Assembly (NCBI RefSeq): GCF_000178155.2
Contig: NZ_ADKM02000094.1
Span: forward strand, 1 to 42,811
Direction: 5' to 3'
DNA length: 42,811 nt
DNA from: Hominimerdicola alba 8
GTDB taxonomy: Bacteria; Bacillota; Clostridia; Oscillospirales; Ruminococcaceae
Positions 40,938 through 42,811 of the stretch are shown here, piece by piece (the stretch's first letter is position 1; every line of letters begins with the position of its first letter). The translations under genes were made by a program, and so were the position numbers. The notes under the pieces were generated by a model that saw nothing but the letters and a program-made list of their open reading frames with translations, made no database searches and had not been told where the DNA came from.

Positions 40938-41102
40938 CCGCCAACCACTTTAAGTTCTGCTATAGCAATCCAACTTTTTAAATTCACAAAATCCAGTCGC
41001 AAAAGCTGGGATTTATGGGTTTTGTGACTGGATTTTGTCTGAATTTTAAGGCGGATTGCTATAGATCGCTGTTTTTTGTGGTGTGTCAGCGGGATAACCA
41101 TG
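40938..41102 (+). repeat. Interspersed repeat R2, right part, interrupted by MITE copy 5
   Basis: CCAACCACTTTAAGTTCTGC ends at 40960, the MITE occupies 40961-41063, and R2 resumes with CGCTGTTTTTTGTGGTGTG. The insertion point differs from that in copies 2 and 4. Confidence 0.8.
40961..41063 (-). mobile_element. Palindromic MITE-like element, copy 5
   Basis: A 103-bp element in the inverted orientation, TATAGCAATCCAAC to GGCGGATTGCTATA, with A/T-type arms like copies 2, 4 and 6. Confidence 0.87.
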
Positions 41103-41130
41103 TTAAAAAATGATTTTCTTGCATGAAAAG

Positions 41131-42288
41131 TCATTGGTCGGGCATAAAGTCAGTCAAGCTGTTGCCGATATATCTCAGCAGTTTGCTGACCTGACCCGCG
41201 CTGTTGAATGCTGACGGCGAGAACCTCACTGCTCCGCGCCTGCCTGTGCCAAGACTTTCGTGCGCCAGTGCGGCGCAGTGCATTCCGCCGCGCAGTGCAA
41301 AGCCGCCTTTATTGAGGGCAGAAGCAGTTTCTTCGGAAGTTCTGCCCTTTAAGTTGAAAGCGACTATCGGCACACGGTCACAGCCGATATCATAGACCTC
41401 AGCGCCCAGCTTTTTCAGACCGTCCTCAAACATTTTGCAAAGCGACTGTTCGTGGCGGCGGATATTGCCGATGCCGTGCTTTTTTACAAAATCTATGCCC
41501 GCGCCAAGACCTATCAGCCCCGCAGTGTTGAGAGTGCCGCTCTCCAGCTTTTCGGGCATGTGGGGAGTTTGTGTCAGTTCGCCCGAAGTTGCACCTGTGC
41601 CGCCCTCGATTATGGTAGAAAGAGCGAATTCACCACTGCTTATCAGCAGACCTGTTCCTGTGGGACCATACAGACCTTTCTGCCCCGATGTGCAGATAAA
41701 GCTGATGCCGTCCTTTATGCTGACGGGAAGCACGCCCGCCGCCTGTGCGCAGTCGCATACAAAGGCTATGCCGCGCTGTCTGCACAGTTCGCCTATCTCA
41801 TGGTATGGCATTATGCGTCCTGTCACGTTAGATGCCGCCATACAGCAGACACACAGCGTATCACGTCTTATCAGCCGCCTGATGCCCTCGATTGTGCGCT
41901 GGACATCATCGGGGTATATCTCGCAGACCGAACATTTCACGCCGTTATTTCTGGTCAGCGCGTATACGGGGCGGCTTGCGGAATTGTGTTCCCAACCGCT
42001 GATGATGATGTGTCCGCCGAACTGCATCAGCCCTTTTATCGCCATATTCAGAGCGTAGGTGCAGTTTGGCGTGAATGCCGCATTCTCGATCTCTGCCCCG
42101 AAAAACTCCGCCGCGCTTTTCCGCACAGCGTATATCCGTTCTGCCGCCGCCATTGAAAGCTGATGTCCGCCGCGCCCGGGATTGCCGCCCAATTCCCGCA
42201 TGGCATAAGCTACCGCCTGCCTGACAGACTCAGGCTTTGGGTGAGTGCCCGCCGAGTTGTCAAAATTCACAGTGTTCTTCTTTTCCAT
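41131..42288 (-). CDS. Class V PLP aminotransferase, cysteine desulfurase-like
   Basis: A 385-residue enzyme of the NifS/SufS-like class V group. His101 (GWEHNSASRP) stacks on PLP, Asp179 lies in FVCDCAQAAG, and the PLP lysine is Lys204 in TSGQKGLYGPTGTG. Cys338 in LRGGMHCAALAH occupies the place of the desulfurase cysteine. The pattern fits the EF2568-type subfamily, often encoded beside a DUF3343 carrier protein. It probably mobilises sulfur (or selenium) from cysteine to that carrier. TAGGAGGT precedes the ATG and contains the stop codon of the upstream DUF3343 gene, so translation is coupled. Confidence 0.88.
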   Translation of the reverse strand: MEKKNTVNFDNSAGTHPKPESVRQAVAYAMRELGGNPGRGGHQLSMAAAERIYAVRKSAAEFFGAEIENAAFTPNCTYALNMAIKGLMQFGGHIIISGWEHNSASRPVYALTRNNGVKCSVCEIYPDDVQRTIEGIRRLIRRDTLCVCCMAASNVTGRIMPYHEIGELCRQRGIAFVCDCAQAAGVLPVSIKDGISFICTSGQKGLYGPTGTGLLISSGEFALSTIIEGGTGATSGELTQTPHMPEKLESGTLNTAGLIGLGAGIDFVKKHGIGNIRRHEQSLCKMFEDGLKKLGAEVYDIGCDRVPIVAFNLKGRTSEETASALNKGGFALRGGMHCAALAHESLGTGRRGAVRFSPSAFNSAGQVSKLLRYIGNSLTDFMPDQ

Positions 42289-42297
42289 GCTGACCTC

Positions 42298-42513
42298 CTA
42301 AAGCCTGTATATCCCCTTGTAGGGTATGCCTGCGCGGTCAAGCAGGGGAGTGACAAGGTCGGGGTGTACCCTTATTATGATAGAGTACCCGCACCCACTG
42401 CCTATATTCTTACGTGTCCGCTCGACATCGCACCTGTAGCCCATAGAGTTGAGGTATTCCTTTGCTTTCATGGCGTAGGTGATGCTGGACATCGTGATTA
42501 TTGTCTTTTCCAT
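42298..42513 (-). CDS. DUF3343 putative Se/S carrier-like protein
   Basis: A 71-residue protein matching DUF3343 (IITMSSITYAMKAKEYLNSM, then KNIGSGCGYSIIIR with a conserved Cys at about 41). The family is annotated as a putative selenium or sulfur carrier. Its stop lies inside the ribosome binding site of the class V aminotransferase gene. AGGAGAGG precedes the ATG. No selD, yedF or molybdenum hydroxylase gene is visible in the window. Confidence 0.85.
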   Translation of the reverse strand: MEKTIITMSSITYAMKAKEYLNSMGYRCDVERTRKNIGSGCGYSIIIRVHPDLVTPLLDRAGIPYKGIYRL

Positions 42514-42575
42514 AGTTATCTTCCTCTCCTTGTTTTATTAACAGGGTATGCAGTGTGGGAGAGAAGTGTGAAAAT

Positions 42576-42603
42576 GCCCCCGACAAGTCTTCGGGGGCTT
42601 TGG
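42576..42603 (-). terminator. Hairpin terminator at the right edge, upstream of the DUF3343 gene
   Basis: A perfect 8-bp stem GCCCCCGA/TCGGGGGC (42576-42583 with 42591-42598). On the minus strand it is followed by ATTTT, so it probably ends a leftward transcript coming from outside the window. Confidence 0.65.
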
Positions 42604-42644
42604 GAGAATTTATGGAACAGCTATTGCAGTATGGGGATCGTACC

Positions 42645-42747
42645 TATAGCAATCCGCCTTAAAATTCAGACAAAATCCAGTCACAAAACCCATAAATCCC
42701 AGCTTTTGCGACTGGATTTTGTGAATTTAAAAAGTTGGATTGCTATA
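42645..42747 (+). mobile_element. Palindromic MITE-like element, copy 6
   Basis: A 103-bp element, TATAGCAATCC to GGATTGCTATA, with A/T-type arms, not embedded in R2. No gene is seen from here to the window end. Confidence 0.87.
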
Positions 42748-42811
42748 TTTATGAAATTTTTGATCTGTTTTTCATGCTCTTGTATGTGTCGGTAACTTCC
42801 TGCCATAAAAA

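Noticed and set aside
1-42811. tRNA or rRNA genes, including a tRNA attachment site for the integrase
   Set aside because: I saw no cloverleaf with a GTTCRA-type T arm near the integrase or in the intergenic regions; a short missed tRNA cannot be fully excluded without a search.

Overview
The window looks like chromosome from a gut or rumen Ruminococcus-like member of the Oscillospiraceae (Firmicutes), carrying the integrase-proximal part of an integrated mobile element. The evidence is strong Gram-positive ribosome binding sites, consensus sigma-A promoters, the ylxM-ffh-rpsP-khpA block, an AraR-type regulator, a FliB-like lysine methylase, and an exported protein with a plausible carbohydrate-binding domain. 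This is inferred from gene content; no marker gene was compared.

Positions 1 to about 15,240 are an integrative mobilizable or conjugative element whose left end lies outside the window. It carries, in order: an adenine methyltransferase and a GIY-YIG/superfamily-2 helicase that abut as a restriction-modification-like pair; a ParM-like actin ATPase with a small partner; a candidate oriT; a MobC-like accessory protein and a MobP-type relaxase; an ORF overlapping the relaxase tail by 527 nt in another frame; a STAND-type NTPase on the opposite strand (probable defence cargo); a CHC2 zinc-finger protein and a D5/P4-type helicase; a GTGTA-rich repeat region; an excisionase-like protein; and a tyrosine integrase. 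No type IV secretion genes are visible. To the right of the integrase are a tandem 11-bp repeat and a 22-codon remnant of a host gene followed by a terminator, which suggests the right attachment junction.

Positions 15,500 to 27,000 are chromosomal: an aldo/keto reductase, the SRP/ribosome block with two small Imm17-like membrane proteins inserted, a FliB-like lysine N-methylase, a FemAB-type peptidoglycan bridge enzyme, an AraR-like regulator with a near-consensus AraR box just beyond its stop codon, two cell-surface proteins, and ruvX.

Positions 27,000 to 42,811 hold metabolic genes: prmA with a P-II-like protein, metY behind a promoter with twin dyads, alaA with a small upstream gene, and serC / small membrane protein / serA. 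These are followed by a lipoprotein with an 18-bp tandem repeat, an HtrA-type protease, a polysaccharide pyruvyl transferase fused to a degenerate glycerophosphodiesterase-like domain, and a DUF3343/class V aminotransferase pair.

The intergenic spaces carry two interspersed repeat families. One is a palindrome of about 103 bp (six copies) with TA target duplications, whose arms change in a compensated way between copies. The other is a longer non-palindromic repeat into which the palindrome has inserted; one near-empty site is present. Heptamer arrays and a duplicated terminator accompany them.
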